64,000 bases of DNA from Actinokineospora sp. NBRC 105648 (GTDB lineage: Bacteria > Actinomycetota > Actinomycetes > Mycobacteriales > Pseudonocardiaceae): positions 89,541 to 153,540 of the forward strand of contig NZ_BSTR01000006.1 of assembly GCF_030269645.1 (NCBI RefSeq). The letters are read 5' to 3'. Made by a program: the position numbers and the translations under genes. A model generated the notes under the pieces. It did not search any database, had not been told where the DNA came from, and saw only the letters and a list, made by a program, of their open reading frames with translations. Shown piece by piece: positions 26,318-34,937 of the stretch; position 1 is the stretch's first letter; each line of letters starts with the position of its first letter.

Positions 26318-27799
26318 ATGGATACTTCCGGAGAACCGCCCGCACGCGGCGCGTCGCATGGAGGAGAGGGGCGTCAATTGGGTGCGGGGTCCTCGGACGG
26401 CTCGGATAGTGCTGTCCACGACGTCTCGGGCGACCGGGACGGCCGAGATATCGCCGTGGTGGGCGCCGGGTTGTCCGGGTGCCTGATGGCGGTGCTGCTC
26501 GCCCGGCGCGGGTACCGGGTGCGGGTGTTCGAGCGCAGGCCCGACCCGCGCGTCCGCGGCGGCGACCACGGCCGGTCGATCAACCTGGGGCTGTCCCAGC
26601 GGGGGATCACCGCGCTGCGGCACGCCGGACTGCTCGACCAGGTGCTCGCGCACGCCGCGCCGATGCGCGGCCGGGTGGTGCACCTGCCAGACGGGAGCCT
26701 CGGCTACCACCCCTACGGCACCAGCGACGACCAGATCCTGCGGTCGGTGCTCCGCCACGACCTGAACGTGATCCTGCTCGACGCCGCCGAGGCCGCGAAC
26801 GTGGCGCTGCACTTCGGCGCCCGCCTGACCGACCTCGACAAGGGGAGCGACAAGGGCGGCGACAAGGGTGCTGGCGACACCCCGGTGACGCTGCGGTTCG
26901 AGGACGGCACGGTGGTCGAGGCGGGCACCGTGATCGGCGCCGACGGCGCGTTCTCCACCGTGCGGGCGCGGATGCAGCGCGGCGAGCCCGCCGACTACCA
27001 CCAGGAGTTCTTGCCCTGGGGCTACAAGGAACTCGCCATCGCGGCGGGCGCGGTCGGTGACCGGCGCGCGGACCCGGAGGCGCTGCACGTCTGGCCCGCC
27101 GACGACGGACTGGTCGTCGCGCACCCGAACGCCGACCGGTCGCTCACCGGGACGATCTTCCTCCCGCTGACCGGCCCGGGCGGCTTCGACGCGCTGCGCA
27201 CCCCCGAGGCGGTGCGCGCGTTGGTCACCGAGCGCTTCCCGGACCTGACCGGCCTGGTGCCCGACGTCGTGGCGCAGTTCCTCAGCCAACCGACCGGTCA
27301 CCTGGTGACCGTGCGCACCTCGCAGTGGCACTGGCGCGGCCGCGTGGTGCTGCTCGGCGACGCCTGCCACGCGGTCTACCCGTTCTACGGGCAGGGGATG
27401 AACTCCGCGTTCGAGGACTGCGTGACCCTCGACGGCTGCCTCGAGCGCCACCCGGCCGACCACGGCGCCGCTTTCGCCGCGTACCAGGCGATCCGCAAGG
27501 TGGACACCGACGTGCTGGCGGACCTGTCCGCGGCCAACTTCGTCGAGCTGCGCGACCGGTTGTCCTCACCGCTGTTCCTGGCCCGCAAGAGGGCCGACCT
27601 CGCGCTCAACCGCCTGCTCGGCCGCCGGTGGGTGCCGCTCTACACGATGATCGCGCACACCACGACGCCCTACGCCGAGGCCCTGCGGCGCTCCCGCAGG
27701 CAGAACACGACTCTCGGCTGGCTCGCGGGCGCCACCGCCACCGCCGCGGCCGCCGCGGGGACCTTGCTGGTTCGCCACCTGTCGCGTCAGGGGAAATGA
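26318..27799 (+). CDS. FAD-dependent monooxygenase, kynurenine 3-monooxygenase-like
   Basis: A 493-residue flavoprotein if started at ATG 26318; TTG 26378, preceded by GAGGAGAGGGG, is a credible shorter start. The Rossmann motif AVVGAGLSGCLMAVLLARRG (about 46-65) is followed by GRSINLGLSQRG, the kynurenine-monooxygenase version of the GR motif. The second FAD motif GDACHAVYPFYGQGMNSAFEDC also fits KMO. A C-terminal hydrophobic stretch (TTLGWLAGATATAAAAAGTLLV) could anchor it, as in KMO. The likely reaction is NADPH-dependent 3-hydroxylation of kynurenine or a related aromatic. As first gene of the NRPS operon it probably makes or tailors a tryptophan-derived building block (inference). Its stop overlaps the next start (ATGA). 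Confidence 0.85.
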   Translation: MDTSGEPPARGASHGGEGRQLGAGSSDGSDSAVHDVSGDRDGRDIAVVGAGLSGCLMAVLLARRGYRVRVFERRPDPRVRGGDHGRSINLGLSQRGITALRHAGLLDQVLAHAAPMRGRVVHLPDGSLGYHPYGTSDDQILRSVLRHDLNVILLDAAEAANVALHFGARLTDLDKGSDKGGDKGAGDTPVTLRFEDGTVVEAGTVIGADGAFSTVRARMQRGEPADYHQEFLPWGYKELAIAAGAVGDRRADPEALHVWPADDGLVVAHPNADRSLTGTIFLPLTGPGGFDALRTPEAVRALVTERFPDLTGLVPDVVAQFLSQPTGHLVTVRTSQWHWRGRVVLLGDACHAVYPFYGQGMNSAFEDCVTLDGCLERHPADHGAAFAAYQAIRKVDTDVLADLSAANFVELRDRLSSPLFLARKRADLALNRLLGRRWVPLYTMIAHTTTPYAEALRRSRRQNTTLGWLAGATATAAAAAGTLLVRHLSRQGK

Positions 27800-28476
27800 T
27801 GCTCACCAACGCCAACGACCCCGACAGACTCCTGCTCGAGGTCGACGACATCGAGGACGACCTCCTCCCGTCCGCCCTCGCGCCCTACCGGGCGCAGCTG
27901 CGCACCATCCTGGACTGGGCCCGGCAGTACCTCGCCCGGCCGCACGAGAGCCTGGGCAGGCGGGGGAGCGTGTGCCCGTTCGTCCAGTCCTCTTTGGACC
28001 GGGGCCGGTTCTACCTGGCCGTCTACCCCGGCCACCCGGCCGATCCCCGGGCGGTCGCCGAGGCGGTGCTGCCCTACCGGGACTGGTTCCTCGAGCTGGC
28101 GCCGAACCCGTCCGGCACGGCCCAGCTCACCACCATCCTGGTGCTCTTCCCCGACCTGCCCGCCCAGGACGTCGACCGGATGATCGACGGCTCGCAGGAG
28201 GCCCTCAAGACCGACTACGTGGACCGGGGCCTGATGATCGGCGAGTTCCACGACGGCCCGCCGGACAAGGCCGGGCTGTGGAACCCGGACTTCCGGCCGC
28301 TGCGCAGCCCGGTGCCGCTGCTGGCGATCCGGCACATGGTGCCGACCGACTTCGCCTTCCTCGCCGGCAACCGCGACCACGCGTCGGCCTACCTGCGCCG
28401 GTTCGCCGGTGAGCTGCCCGCGTTCGTCCGCGAGGCGATGGTGCGCGCCCTCGTCCGCGAACAGGTGGCCCTGTGA
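27796..28476 (+). CDS. conserved protein of unknown function (DUF6875-like) in NRPS operon
   Basis: A 226-residue soluble protein. ATG 27796 overlaps the preceding stop by 4 nt (ATGA), and its own stop overlaps the NRPS start (GTGA), so it is translationally coupled at both ends. Conserved-looking parts are LRTILDWARQYLARPHESLGR, GSVCPFVQSSLDRG, LVLFPDLPAQDVDRMID and NRDHASAYLRRFAGELP. The pattern CPFVxxSL and the IRHMVxTDxxFL segment match what I recall of DUF6875 proteins, which occur in natural-product operons. No signal peptide or membrane helix is visible. The reaction is unknown; position argues for a role in making or releasing the peptide. Confidence 0.6.
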   Translation: MMLTNANDPDRLLLEVDDIEDDLLPSALAPYRAQLRTILDWARQYLARPHESLGRRGSVCPFVQSSLDRGRFYLAVYPGHPADPRAVAEAVLPYRDWFLELAPNPSGTAQLTTILVLFPDLPAQDVDRMIDGSQEALKTDYVDRGLMIGEFHDGPPDKAGLWNPDFRPLRSPVPLLAIRHMVPTDFAFLAGNRDHASAYLRRFAGELPAFVREAMVRALVREQVAL

Positions 28477-31400
28477 CCCCGCCCGGCGCCGATCCCGGTT
28501 CCGGTGTGGTCGCCCCGCAGTCCTTCGCCCAGCGGCGGATGTGGTTCCTCGACGCGCTCTACCCGGACTCGGCGCTCTACAACGTCCCGGTCTCGGTCCG
28601 GGTGCGCGGCCCGCTCGACCTGACCGCGGTGCGCGGCGCGGTCGAGGTGCTGGTGGCCAGGCACGACGCGTTGCGCACGGTGTTCGCCGACCACGACGGC
28701 GAACCGGTGCAGATCGTGCGACCCGCCGGCGCGGCGGGCGTGACCCCGGTGGACGTGGTGGCGGTGGCCGACCCGGCCGACATCGAGCGGCTGACGCTCG
28801 CCGAGGCCCGCCGCCCGTTCGACCTCTCGGCGGGCCCGCTGCTGCGCGTCCTGGTGCTGCGGCTCGCCGCCGACGACCACCACCTCATGATCACGCTGCA
28901 CCACATCGTCACCGACGGCTGGTCCCAGGCCGTGCTGTTCGGCGAGCTCGGCGCCGCCTACGCCGCGCTGGTGCGCGGCGAGGTGCCCGCCCTGCCGCCG
29001 CTTCCGGTGACCTACGCCGAGTTCACCCGCTGGCAGCGTCAGGAGGCGGAGAGCCCGCTCGGTGAGATGTCCCTGGAGTTCTGGGCGGACGCGCTGCGCG
29101 GCGCGCCCGAGCTGCTCGCCCTGCCGACCGACCGGCCGCGGCCCGCCACCCAGTCGTTCGAGGGGGCCGTGCACCGGCGGGTGCTGCCGTCGGCGGCGAT
29201 CAAGGCCGCGCTGCCCGGGCTGGGCGGCACGATGTACATGGTGCTGCTCGCGGCGTACCAGGCGCTGCTGGCGCGCTACAGCGGTCAGGACGACATCGTG
29301 GTGGGCACCGCGGTCACCGGACGGACGCGACCGGAGGACGAGCCGCTGGTCGGCCTGTTCGTCAACACGATCCCGTTGCGCACCTCCCTGGCGGGTGACC
29401 CGACCTTCCGCGAGCTGGTGGCGAGGGTGCGGGACGTGGCGCTCGACGGGATGGGCTACGCGGACGTGCCGCTGGAGCGGATCGTCGCCGCGGTCACGCC
29501 GTCGCGGGGCCAAGGGCACGCCCCGGTGTTCCAGGCGGGGTTCACCCTGACCAACACCCCACCCGCCCGGCTTGAGCTGGCCGGGACGGTGGTGTCGGAG
29601 CCCGAGTTCGTCCACTCCGGCACCGCGAAGATCGACCTGACGGTGGGCGCCCTCGAGGTCGGCGACGAGATCATCGTGGACTTCGAGTACGACGTGGCGC
29701 TGTTCGACCCCTCGACCATCGAGCTGTTCGCCGACCGGTTCGCCCGGTTCACCGCCGCCGTGGTCGCCGCGCCGGACACCCGCGTGCGGGACGTCGACCT
29801 GACCACCGACGCGGAACGCGCCCTGATCAGTGGCGGGGACTTCTCCCCGGCGCCGCTGGTGCCGGGCCTGATCGCCGCGCGCGCCGCGGTCGCGCCGGAC
29901 GCCGTCGCGGTGGTCGACGGGGATCGGGTGCTGACCTACGGCGAGTTGGCCCGCCGGGCCAACGCCCTGGCGTGGCGGCTGCGCGAACTCGGTGTCGGCC
30001 CGGAAACCATTGTGGCGCTTGGGTTCCCCGCGAGTGTCGAGGCCATCGTGGCCATCACCGGGATCCACGCCGCGGGCGGCGCGTACCTGCCGGTCGACCC
30101 CGCGCACCCGGCCGACCGGCTGGCCGCGCTGCTGGCCGACGCGGCCCCCGAGGTGTTGGTGACCAACCGGCCCGAGGCGTTCCCTGGGTTCACCGGGCCG
30201 GTGCTCGCGGTGGGCACCGACGAGCGGGAGAAGCCGCCGCCGACCGGGCTCGACCGCGACCACCTCGCGTACGTGATCTACACCTCCGGCTCCACCGGCG
30301 CGCCCAAGGGCGTCGCGGTGCAGCACGGCACGCTGGCCAACCTCGCCGCCGCCTTCGCCGCCGCGCACCCGTTCGGCCCCGACGACCGGGTGCTGATGAT
30401 CCCGCCGCTGACCTTCGACGCCTCCGCGGGCGACGTGTTCCCCGCGCTGATCAGCGGGTCGGCGCTGGTGCTCTGCCACGACCCCGCGGCGCTGTCCGGC
30501 GCCGACGTGCTGCGCCTGTGCGCGGACAAGGGCATCACGATGGTCGACACCGCGGCGCCGTTGTGGCGCAAGTGGGTGGACGACCTCGCCGCGACCGGTG
30601 TTCCCGGCCCGTCGCCGCTGCGCACGATGATGGTCGGTGGCGACGCCGTCGATGTCGCCGCTGTGCGCGAGTGGACGGCGCTGACCGGTGCGACCCTCGT
30701 CAACCACTACGGCCCCACCGAGGGGACCGTGTGCGCCACCCTGCACACCGTGGTCGGCGACGAACCCGGCACCCGGCTGCCGATCGGCAGGCCGCTGCCG
30801 CACGTGCGCGCGTACGTCCTCGACGACAACCTGCGGCCGGTCCTGACCGGGTTGCCCGGCGAGCTGTGCCTCGGCGGGGACACCCTCGCCCGCGGCTACC
30901 TGGGGCGCGGCGACCTCACCGCCGCGCGGTTCGTCCCGGACCCGTTCGGCCCGCCGGGATCGCGGCTCTACCGCACCGGCGACCTGGCCAGGTGGCGGTC
31001 CGACGGGGTGCTGGAGTTCCTCGGCCGGGTCGACCGGCAGGTCAAGATCCGCGGCCACCGGGTCGAGCCCGCCGAGATCGAGGCGGCCTGCCGCGCGCAC
31101 CCCGAGGTCGCCGACGCGCTCGTCGTCGCGCGCCCCGACGAGCTGGGCGACCAGCGCCTGGTCGCCTACCTCGTCCCGGACCACCCGGCCGACCTGCGCG
31201 CGGTGCTGCGCGCGGCGCTGCCGGAGTACCTGGTGCCCGCCGAGTTCGTCGGCCTGGCCCGGTTCCCGGTGACCGGGAGCGGGAAGCTCGACGTCGCCGC
31301 GCTGCCGGACCCGGTGCGGCGGCCCAGGTCCGCGGTGCCGCCGCGCTCGGCGACCGCCCGCGTGCTGGCCGCCGAGTGGGCCGCGCTGCTCGGGGTGGAC

Positions 31401-32765
31401 GCCGTCGGCGAGGACGACGACTTCTTCGCGCTGGGCGGGCACTCGCTGCTGGCCGCGCGCATGATCACCCGGGTCCGACTGGCCCTCGGCGTCGACGTCC
31501 CGCTGCGCGCGGTGTTCGACGCTTCCTCACTCGGTGAGCTGGCCGCGATCATCGACCGCCAAGCTCCCGCCGCCCACGTCGACCTGCGCGCGGAAACCTT
31601 GCTACCTAACGACATCCGACCTGTCACCGCACCGGACGCGGTCGACCGGGCCTGCTCGCCTGCCGCGATCCTGCTAACCGGGGCAACCGGCTTCCTCGGC
31701 GGGTACCTGCTCGCCGATGCCTTGGAGCACACGACCGCGCGGGTGTATTGCTTGGCGCGCGCGGACTCGGCGGCCGACGCGTTGGCCAGGATCGAGCGCG
31801 GGCTGCGCGGGTACGGGCTCTGGACGCCGTCGGCGGCCGAGCGGATCGTGCCGGTGCCCGGCGACCTGGGCGCGCCCCGGCTCGGCCTCGACGAGGACCG
31901 GTTCGACGAGCTGTCCCGCTCGGTCGACCTGATCGTCCACTGCGGCGGGACTGTCCACTTCGCACAATCCTATGCGGAGCTCAAGGCCGCCAACGTGTCC
32001 GGCACGATCGAGGTGCTCCGGCTGGCCACCCGGCACGGCGGCGTCCCGGTGCACTTCGTCTCGACGCTCGGGGTGTACCCGCTGCACCTGCCCGGGACGG
32101 TCACCGAGGACCAGGCGCCGCAGCAGCCCGAGCAGCTCGACCGGGGCTACGAGCAGACGAAGTGGGTCGCCGACGTGCTGGTCCGCGCCGCCCGGGAAGC
32201 CGGTCTGCCGGTCAGCGTCCACCGCCCGGCGCGAGTCACGGGCGACAGCCGCACCGGTGCTAGCTCCGGCGCCGACCTCTTCGCGGGCGAGCTACGCGCG
32301 ATCACCGCGCTCGGTGCGACCCCCGACCTCGACGTCGCCGAGGACATGGCCCCCGTCGACCACGTGGCCGCGGCGATCGGCTGGCTGACCCGCCAGCCGT
32401 CGGCCTACGGCCAGGACTTCCACTTCTACAACGGCCGCACGATCAGCTCGTCCGCGATAGCCGAGACACTGCGCGACTACGGCTACCCGGTACGCGAGGT
32501 CCCGTACGCGCAGTGGTACGAGGACTTGCTCACGGCAGCGGCTGCGTCGGGCGACCCGGCACTGTCGGCGATAGCGGCGGCCTCCGGCCCGGTCCCGGAC
32601 GTCCGCGTCCGGGAGTTCGACTGCACCGCGACCGAGACCCGCCTCGCCACGGGCGGCATCGTCTGCCCACCCGCCGACCCGACGCTACTGCGCGGATACC
32701 TGGACCACTTCGTACGGACCGGAACCCTCCCCGCCCCCACCGCGGCGGTGTCGCGTGCACACTGA
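28473..32765 (+). CDS. non-ribosomal peptide synthetase, C-A-T-R (reductive release)
   Basis: A 1430-residue NRPS from GTG 28473 (GTGA overlap). Domains: condensation (about 14-455; HHIVTDG at 143-149), adenylation (about 465-955; A3 core [11 protein letters not shown] at 603-613, A8 near [11 protein letters not shown]), thiolation (about 965-1035; Ser991 in GGHSLL) and thioester reductase (about 1065-1430; GATGFLG at 1070-1076; catalytic Tyr1226 and Lys1230 in YEQTK). Aligning by eye to GrsA gives a pocket D-A-G-D-M-G-H-V-C-K, which I cannot assign to a substrate. The reductase would release the peptide as an aldehyde or alcohol, so this is probably the last module, acting after the MT-C-A-T protein. 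Confidence 0.93.
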   Translation: MTPPGADPGSGVVAPQSFAQRRMWFLDALYPDSALYNVPVSVRVRGPLDLTAVRGAVEVLVARHDALRTVFADHDGEPVQIVRPAGAAGVTPVDVVAVADPADIERLTLAEARRPFDLSAGPLLRVLVLRLAADDHHLMITLHHIVTDGWSQAVLFGELGAAYAALVRGEVPALPPLPVTYAEFTRWQRQEAESPLGEMSLEFWADALRGAPELLALPTDRPRPATQSFEGAVHRRVLPSAAIKAALPGLGGTMYMVLLAAYQALLARYSGQDDIVVGTAVTGRTRPEDEPLVGLFVNTIPLRTSLAGDPTFRELVARVRDVALDGMGYADVPLERIVAAVTPSRGQGHAPVFQAGFTLTNTPPARLELAGTVVSEPEFVHSGTAKIDLTVGALEVGDEIIVDFEYDVALFDPSTIELFADRFARFTAAVVAAPDTRVRDVDLTTDAERALISGGDFSPAPLVPGLIAARAAVAPDAVAVVDGDRVLTYGELARRANALAWRLRELGVGPETIVALGFPASVEAIVAITGIHAAGGAYLPVDPAHPADRLAALLADAAPEVLVTNRPEAFPGFTGPVLAVGTDEREKPPPTGLDRDHLAYVIYTSGSTGAPKGVAVQHGTLANLAAAFAAAHPFGPDDRVLMIPPLTFDASAGDVFPALISGSALVLCHDPAALSGADVLRLCADKGITMVDTAAPLWRKWVDDLAATGVPGPSPLRTMMVGGDAVDVAAVREWTALTGATLVNHYGPTEGTVCATLHTVVGDEPGTRLPIGRPLPHVRAYVLDDNLRPVLTGLPGELCLGGDTLARGYLGRGDLTAARFVPDPFGPPGSRLYRTGDLARWRSDGVLEFLGRVDRQVKIRGHRVEPAEIEAACRAHPEVADALVVARPDELGDQRLVAYLVPDHPADLRAVLRAALPEYLVPAEFVGLARFPVTGSGKLDVAALPDPVRRPRSAVPPRSATARVLAAEWAALLGVDAVGEDDDFFALGGHSLLAARMITRVRLALGVDVPLRAVFDASSLGELAAIIDRQAPAAHVDLRAETLLPNDIRPVTAPDAVDRACSPAAILLTGATGFLGGYLLADALEHTTARVYCLARADSAADALARIERGLRGYGLWTPSAAERIVPVPGDLGAPRLGLDEDRFDELSRSVDLIVHCGGTVHFAQSYAELKAANVSGTIEVLRLATRHGGVPVHFVSTLGVYPLHLPGTVTEDQAPQQPEQLDRGYEQTKWVADVLVRAAREAGLPVSVHRPARVTGDSRTGASSGADLFAGELRAITALGATPDLDVAEDMAPVDHVAAAIGWLTRQPSAYGQDFHFYNGRTISSSAIAETLRDYGYPVREVPYAQWYEDLLTAAAASGDPALSAIAAASGPVPDVRVREFDCTATETRLATGGIVCPPADPTLLRGYLDHFVRTGTLPAPTAAVSRAH

Positions 32766-33156
32766 CGAGACCGACGGCCAGACCAGAGAACCCGCGAACC
32801 CCGGCCTGGTCTCCGATCCCGGAGCTGTCCACAACCAAGATCATCGAGGCCCCGTCATGTCGGCCCCACCCGGTAGCATGGATATCGGGGGGACGGCGGC
32901 CGCCCTCGATCTCGCCGGGCCCCGATCCGCCGCCGCTCATGCGAAGCGCCGCATCCCACCCGACCAGGCACCAGCTCGTGCCCGGTACCCCGCCGAACTC
33001 GCCGGGAGCGGCATCGACCACGGGACTGCCGTGTGTGGGCCAAGGCGCGCAGAGGGCGTTGCGCGTGGTTCGGGCGTTCGGGTTCCGCCTGCGGTCGCGC
33101 ACCCGCGCCACCCGGCGCGGACGGGCCACCTCACGGCGGTGTCGCGTGCGCACTGA
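32755..33156 (+). CDS. junction ORF 1: small ORF duplicating the NRPS/exporter junction
   Basis: A 133-residue ORF with no recognisable domain. It starts at GTG 32755, overlapping the NRPS stop by 11 nt, and stops at 33156, overlapping the exporter start by 11 nt. Its start (GTGCACACTGACG) copies the exporter start (GTGCGCACTGACG at 33146), and its end (TAVSRAH, stop) copies the NRPS end (AAVSRAH, stop). The middle is rich in Pro/Arg/Ala and looks non-globular. It seems to be a duplicated, drifted junction rather than a normal gene, but the coupling geometry would let it be translated. A GTGTCGCGTGC core is shared by both copies. Confidence 0.45.
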   Translation: MHTDETDGQTREPANPGLVSDPGAVHNQDHRGPVMSAPPGSMDIGGTAAALDLAGPRSAAAHAKRRIPPDQAPARARYPAELAGSGIDHGTAVCGPRRAEGVARGSGVRVPPAVAHPRHPARTGHLTAVSRAH

Positions 33157-34501
33157 CGGCATTGGCCGCTTCGCCGCGATCTGGGCCGGGCAGCTCGTCT
33201 CGATCGCCGGCTCCGGGATCACCGGCTTCGTGCTCGGCGTCTGGGTCTTCCAGCTCACCGGGTCGGCCACCCGGTTCGGCCTGATCATGCTGCTGGAGGC
33301 GGCGGCGGCGATCGCGGTGGCGCCGGTCGCCGGGATGGCCGTCGACCGGGTCGACCGGCGGGCGGTCCTGGTGGTCTCCGACGTCGTGGCCGCCGCGGCG
33401 ACCGCCGTGCTGCTGGCGCTCGTCGCGGGCGGTGGTCTGCGGGTCTGGCACGTCTACCCGATCGCCGCGGCGACCGCGATGTGCGCGACGTTCCGGATGG
33501 TCGCGTTCACCACGGTGCTCCCGCTCCTCGTGCCCGAGCGGCACCTCGGCCGTGCCAACGGCCTGGCGCAGACGCTGCCCGCGGTGCAGATCGCCGCCCC
33601 GCTCGCAGCCGGCGGCCTGCTCGCGGCGGTGCAGCTGCGCGGGGTGGTGCTGATCGACCTGTGCACCTACGCCGTGGCACTCGCGATCACCCTGCTGATC
33701 GGCCTGCCGGAGCGGGCGATCCGCCCGGACCGCGCCGGGTCGGCCGGGGAGGGCGCCTGGGCGGAGCTGACCGGCGGGTGGCGCGAGCTGCGCCGCAGGC
33801 CGGGCCTGCCGCACCTCCTACTGCTACTCGGCGGTTTCCACCTCGCCGCCGGGATGGCCGGGGTGCTGGTCCAGCCCCTGATCCTGACCTTCGCCGGCCC
33901 CTCGACCCTCGGCGTGCTGATGTTCGTCGGCGGCGCGGGCATGTTCGCGGGCAGCGCGGTGATGACCGCGTGGGGCGGCCCGACCCGCCGGATCACCGGC
34001 GTCCAGGTGTTCCTCGCGATCGGCGGGATCGCCCTCGCACTGCACTCGCTCGCCCCGTCGGCCCTGCTCATCGGGGTGCTCGCGCCCGCGTTCCTGTTCA
34101 CCCTGCCGGTGATCACCGGCAGCGCCATGTCGTTGCTGCAGACCAAAGTCGACCCAAGCGCACTCGGCCGCGTGATGGCCGGCGTGCGGATGACCGCCCA
34201 GGGCGGCACCGCCCTCGGCTTCGCCGCCGCGGGACCACTGGCGGACCTGGTCTTCGAGCCGCTGCTACGACCGGGCGGCGCCCTCGCCGGGTCGGTCGGC
34301 ACAGTGATCGGCGTGGGGGATGGTCGGGGGATCGCGCTGATCTTCGCCATCACCGGCGCCGCACTCATCGCCCTGGCCGCCTGGGCCGCCACCTCGCCCG
34401 TACTGCGCGCCGTCGACGACCTCCCCGACCTGCTGACAACACCGGACGACAACACGCCAACCGACAAGGGGGAAGCCGATGCTCGAACAGTTGCGGGCTG
34501 A
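33146..34501 (+). CDS. MFS exporter of the NRPS operon
   Basis: A 451-residue membrane protein; GTG 33146 (VRTDGIGRFAAIWAGQLVS) is the natural MFS start. About 11-12 helices can be drawn, with the MFS loop motif DRVDRRAVLVVSD between helices 2 and 3 and a basic central loop. It is closest in style to EntS/TMEM205-like MFS_3 exporters, in which FAAIWAGQLVSxxGSGITGFVLGVWVFQLTGS is typical in form. The gene lies between the two NRPS genes and is coupled to small ORFs on both sides. Likely role: export of the peptide product or self-protection. The C-terminal tail ends DKGEADARTVAG, and this is copied at the end of junction ORF 2. Confidence 0.88.
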   Translation: MRTDGIGRFAAIWAGQLVSIAGSGITGFVLGVWVFQLTGSATRFGLIMLLEAAAAIAVAPVAGMAVDRVDRRAVLVVSDVVAAAATAVLLALVAGGGLRVWHVYPIAAATAMCATFRMVAFTTVLPLLVPERHLGRANGLAQTLPAVQIAAPLAAGGLLAAVQLRGVVLIDLCTYAVALAITLLIGLPERAIRPDRAGSAGEGAWAELTGGWRELRRRPGLPHLLLLLGGFHLAAGMAGVLVQPLILTFAGPSTLGVLMFVGGAGMFAGSAVMTAWGGPTRRITGVQVFLAIGGIALALHSLAPSALLIGVLAPAFLFTLPVITGSAMSLLQTKVDPSALGRVMAGVRMTAQGGTALGFAAAGPLADLVFEPLLRPGGALAGSVGTVIGVGDGRGIALIFAITGAALIALAAWAATSPVLRAVDDLPDLLTTPDDNTPTDKGEADARTVAG

Positions 34502-34937
34502 CCGCCAGCCCCCCGTCAACGGCGCCCGACCTCGTGGACACACTGCCCTTCCGCGCAGCCGAGCACACGGCCTGCCTACCGCCGGTAGCCTGCGGACCGC
34601 AGTGATCGAGGGGTTGGTGCCCGAGTCGCGGTGGATAGACCACCGGACCTCCGCGAATAGCGCTCGGCCTCATGGAAACGCTGCCCTTTCGCGCGGTGGG
34701 AGCCGAGCACACGGCCTGCCTTCCGCCGGCAATCCGCGGACCGTGCTGATCGAGAGGTCGGTGCTCGAGTTGCCCTGGGTCGGCCACCGGACTTCCGCGA
34801 ATAGTGCCGGGTCTCGTGGTGGCGCTGTCCTTCCGCGCGGTCGGAACCGCCTTTCCGCCGCCCGGCCCGCCGTCGACAACCTGTCCACCACACTGATCGA
34901 CAAGGGGGAAGCCGATGCTCGAACTGCCGCAGGCTGA
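34479..34937 (+). CDS. junction ORF 2: small ORF duplicating the exporter/NRPS junction
   Basis: A 152-residue ORF without a known domain. ATG 34479 overlaps the exporter stop by 23 nt, and its stop (34937) overlaps the MT-NRPS start by the same 23 nt. It starts MLEQLRADRQ, like the MT-NRPS start MLELPQAERQ, and ends LIDKGEADARTAAG, like the exporter end TDKGEADARTVAG. A 27-bp sequence is identical at 34462-34488 and 34898-34924. The interior consists of imperfect 144-bp repeats derived from the first codons of the MT-NRPS gene. Expression is possible through coupling; function, if any, is unknown. Confidence 0.45.
   Translation: MLEQLRADRQPPVNGARPRGHTALPRSRAHGLPTAGSLRTAVIEGLVPESRWIDHRTSANSARPHGNAALSRGGSRAHGLPSAGNPRTVLIERSVLELPWVGHRTSANSAGSRGGAVLPRGRNRLSAARPAVDNLSTTLIDKGEADARTAAG
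34490..34914 (+). repeat. three imperfect ~144-bp tandem repeats copied from the MT-NRPS 5' end
   Basis: Anchor GAGCACACGGCCTGCC occurs at 34561 and 34705 (144 nt apart). CCACCGGAC(C/T)TCCGCG occurs at 34640 and 34784 (144 nt apart). The core CTG(C/T)CCTTCCGCG recurs at 34543, 34681 (one variant base) and 34825, and in the real gene at 34996. The third unit is shorter and more degraded. The repeats look like stepwise tandem duplication of the start of the downstream gene. Confidence 0.85.

Noticed and set aside
28389-31442. Long minus-strand frame opposite the first NRPS
   Set aside because: Shadow of the NRPS coding sequence; low-complexity and no start signal.
32766-33145. Insertion sequence between NRPS and exporter
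   Set aside because: No transposase and no terminal inverted repeats; flanking similarity is the gene junction itself.
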